A stretch of DNA of 5,969 nucleotides. Source: Desulfobacteraceae bacterium. Lineage in GTDB: Bacteria > Desulfobacterota > Desulfobacteria > Desulfobacterales > SURF-7. The stretch lies in contig JAUXBD010000111.1 of assembly GCA_030619585.1 (NCBI GenBank), positions 1 through 5,969 of the forward strand. Reading direction: 5' to 3'. This document shows, piece by piece, positions 5,521-5,969 of this stretch. The notes beneath the pieces were generated by a model. It was not told the origin of the DNA, ran no database searches, and saw only the letters and a list, made by a program, of their open reading frames with translations. Each line of letters starts with the position of its first letter. Position 1 is the first letter of the stretch. Position numbers and translations under genes: made by a program.

Positions 5521-5530
5521 CCCCCTCTCC
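5521..5530 (-). promoter_or_regulatory. Ribosome binding site deciding the kinase start
   Basis: On the minus strand GGAGAGGGGG precedes AGAT and the ATG at 5516. The earlier in-frame ATG at 5537 has only weak purine context, and the codons between would spell a Gly/Arg stretch out of the ribosome binding site. The later start is therefore preferred. Confidence 0.6.
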
Positions 5531-5551
5531 CTGCCATAGCCTGCAGGTTTT

Positions 5552-5592
5552 AAAAAAATTTAAGAACTTAGCGCACTTGCGCGCGAGTTCTT
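5552..5592 (-). terminator. Terminator-like hairpin plus T-run upstream of the kinase gene
   Basis: On the minus strand AAGAACT (5592-5586) pairs with AGTTCTT (5568-5562), with an inner GCGC/GCGC pairing, and is followed by AAATTTTTTT (to 5552). This is the shape of an intrinsic terminator. It lies 36 bases before the kinase start and points the same way. It could end a transcript arriving from the right or attenuate the kinase transcript. The 7-bp outer stem is A/T-rich, so strength is uncertain. Confidence 0.5.
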
Positions 5593-5690
5593 TGATTAAT
5601 ATTACTTTGAAATGCTCGCCATAATAAGGCAAAACAGGTCAGAAAACAGGAGGTCAAATCAAGAACATATTTTGGAATAGATTATATATA

Positions 5691-5969
5691 TTCTACCTCA
5701 ATCACCTTTGAAAAGTCAACTTAGTTTAAAGAGAATTGTTTATAGTGTATAGTGCAATGCCATTAACTTAATAAATTTGGAGATACTTACAACATTTTTT
5801 TACCATGAAGTTCATGAAGGGTATGAAGAAAAGAGAAAAAAATCTTCATGATCTTCATGAACTTCATGGTGATCAATAATAAAGTCTCTTAAGTTAATGG
5901 CATTGCACTATACACTATAAACAATTCTCTTTAAACTAAGTTGACTTTTCAAAGGTGATTGAGGTAGAA
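5691..5969. repeat. Perfect 81-bp inverted repeat with 117-bp spacer, reaching the window end
   Basis: Bases 5691-5771 (starting TTCTACCTCAATCACCTTTG) are the exact reverse complement of 5889-5969, 81 of 81 positions by eye. Pairing breaks immediately inward (T against G). The right arm ends at the last base of the window, so the repeat may be longer. No transposase is visible. The perfect identity implies a very recent duplication, an element whose arms are kept identical, or an inverted chimera made during amplification or assembly. The rest of the interval 5593-5690 shows no gene. Confidence 0.9.
5802..5870. repeat. Nested hairpin inside the inverted-repeat spacer (CATGAAG repeats)
   Basis: ACCATGAAGTTCATGAAG (5802-5819) is the exact reverse complement of 5853-5870. 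After a three-base mismatch ATGAAGA (5823-5829) pairs with TCTTCAT (5843-5849), leaving a purine-rich loop. Each arm itself repeats CATGAAG/TTCATGAA. Together with the 81-bp arms this gives a two-tier fold-back. Confidence 0.8.

Overview
The window (about 40% GC over most of its length, by eye) looks like an accessory stretch from a selenoprotein-using, anaerobe-type Gram-negative bacterium. A deltaproteobacterial (Desulfobacterota, Desulfobacterales-like) origin is my best guess. This rests on gene style: an exported flavocytochrome-c-type flavoprotein, an exported FG-GAP protein, a SelW-like selenoprotein, a cytidylate-kinase-like protein and many palindromic repeats. No single marker proves it.

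Layout. At the left edge, minus strand (1-353), is the C-terminal part of an archaeal/eukaryotic-style METTL5-like RNA N6-adenine methyltransferase with an NPPF motif. Its N-terminal SAM-binding part is absent because the reading frame meets, at about 340-356, the 3' end of the next minus-strand gene. That gene (328-1890) encodes an exported FAD-binding fumarate-reductase-like flavoprotein, and its last residues are read out of frame through methyltransferase DNA. The interval 1891-2664 has no convincing gene. It holds a 164-bp near-palindrome, a possible gene remnant, a GA-rich tract and a second fold-back repeat. From 2665 to 4317 (plus) is an exported protein with a TolB/FlgO-like N-terminal domain and Asp-rich FG-GAP/VCBS repeats.

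The main discovery is at 4491-4721 (plus): a 76-codon gene that ordinary ORF calling cuts in two because of an in-frame TGA at 4524-4526. Read as selenocysteine, it gives a SelW/Rdx-family protein with a C-x-x-U redox motif, a strong Shine-Dalgarno sequence and a plausible bacterial SECIS hairpin just downstream of the UGA. Next, on the minus strand (4812-5516), is a cytidylate-kinase-like P-loop protein with a terminator-like hairpin upstream of it.

The window ends in a perfect 81-bp inverted repeat (5691-5771 and 5889-5969) enclosing a second, nested hairpin. The arm stops exactly at the last base, so this is either a fold-back mobile element or an assembly/amplification artefact at a contig end. 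The genes do not form one clear pathway: strands alternate and each gene seems to be its own unit. The themes are redox (flavoprotein, selenoprotein), export, and dense fold-back repeats between genes.
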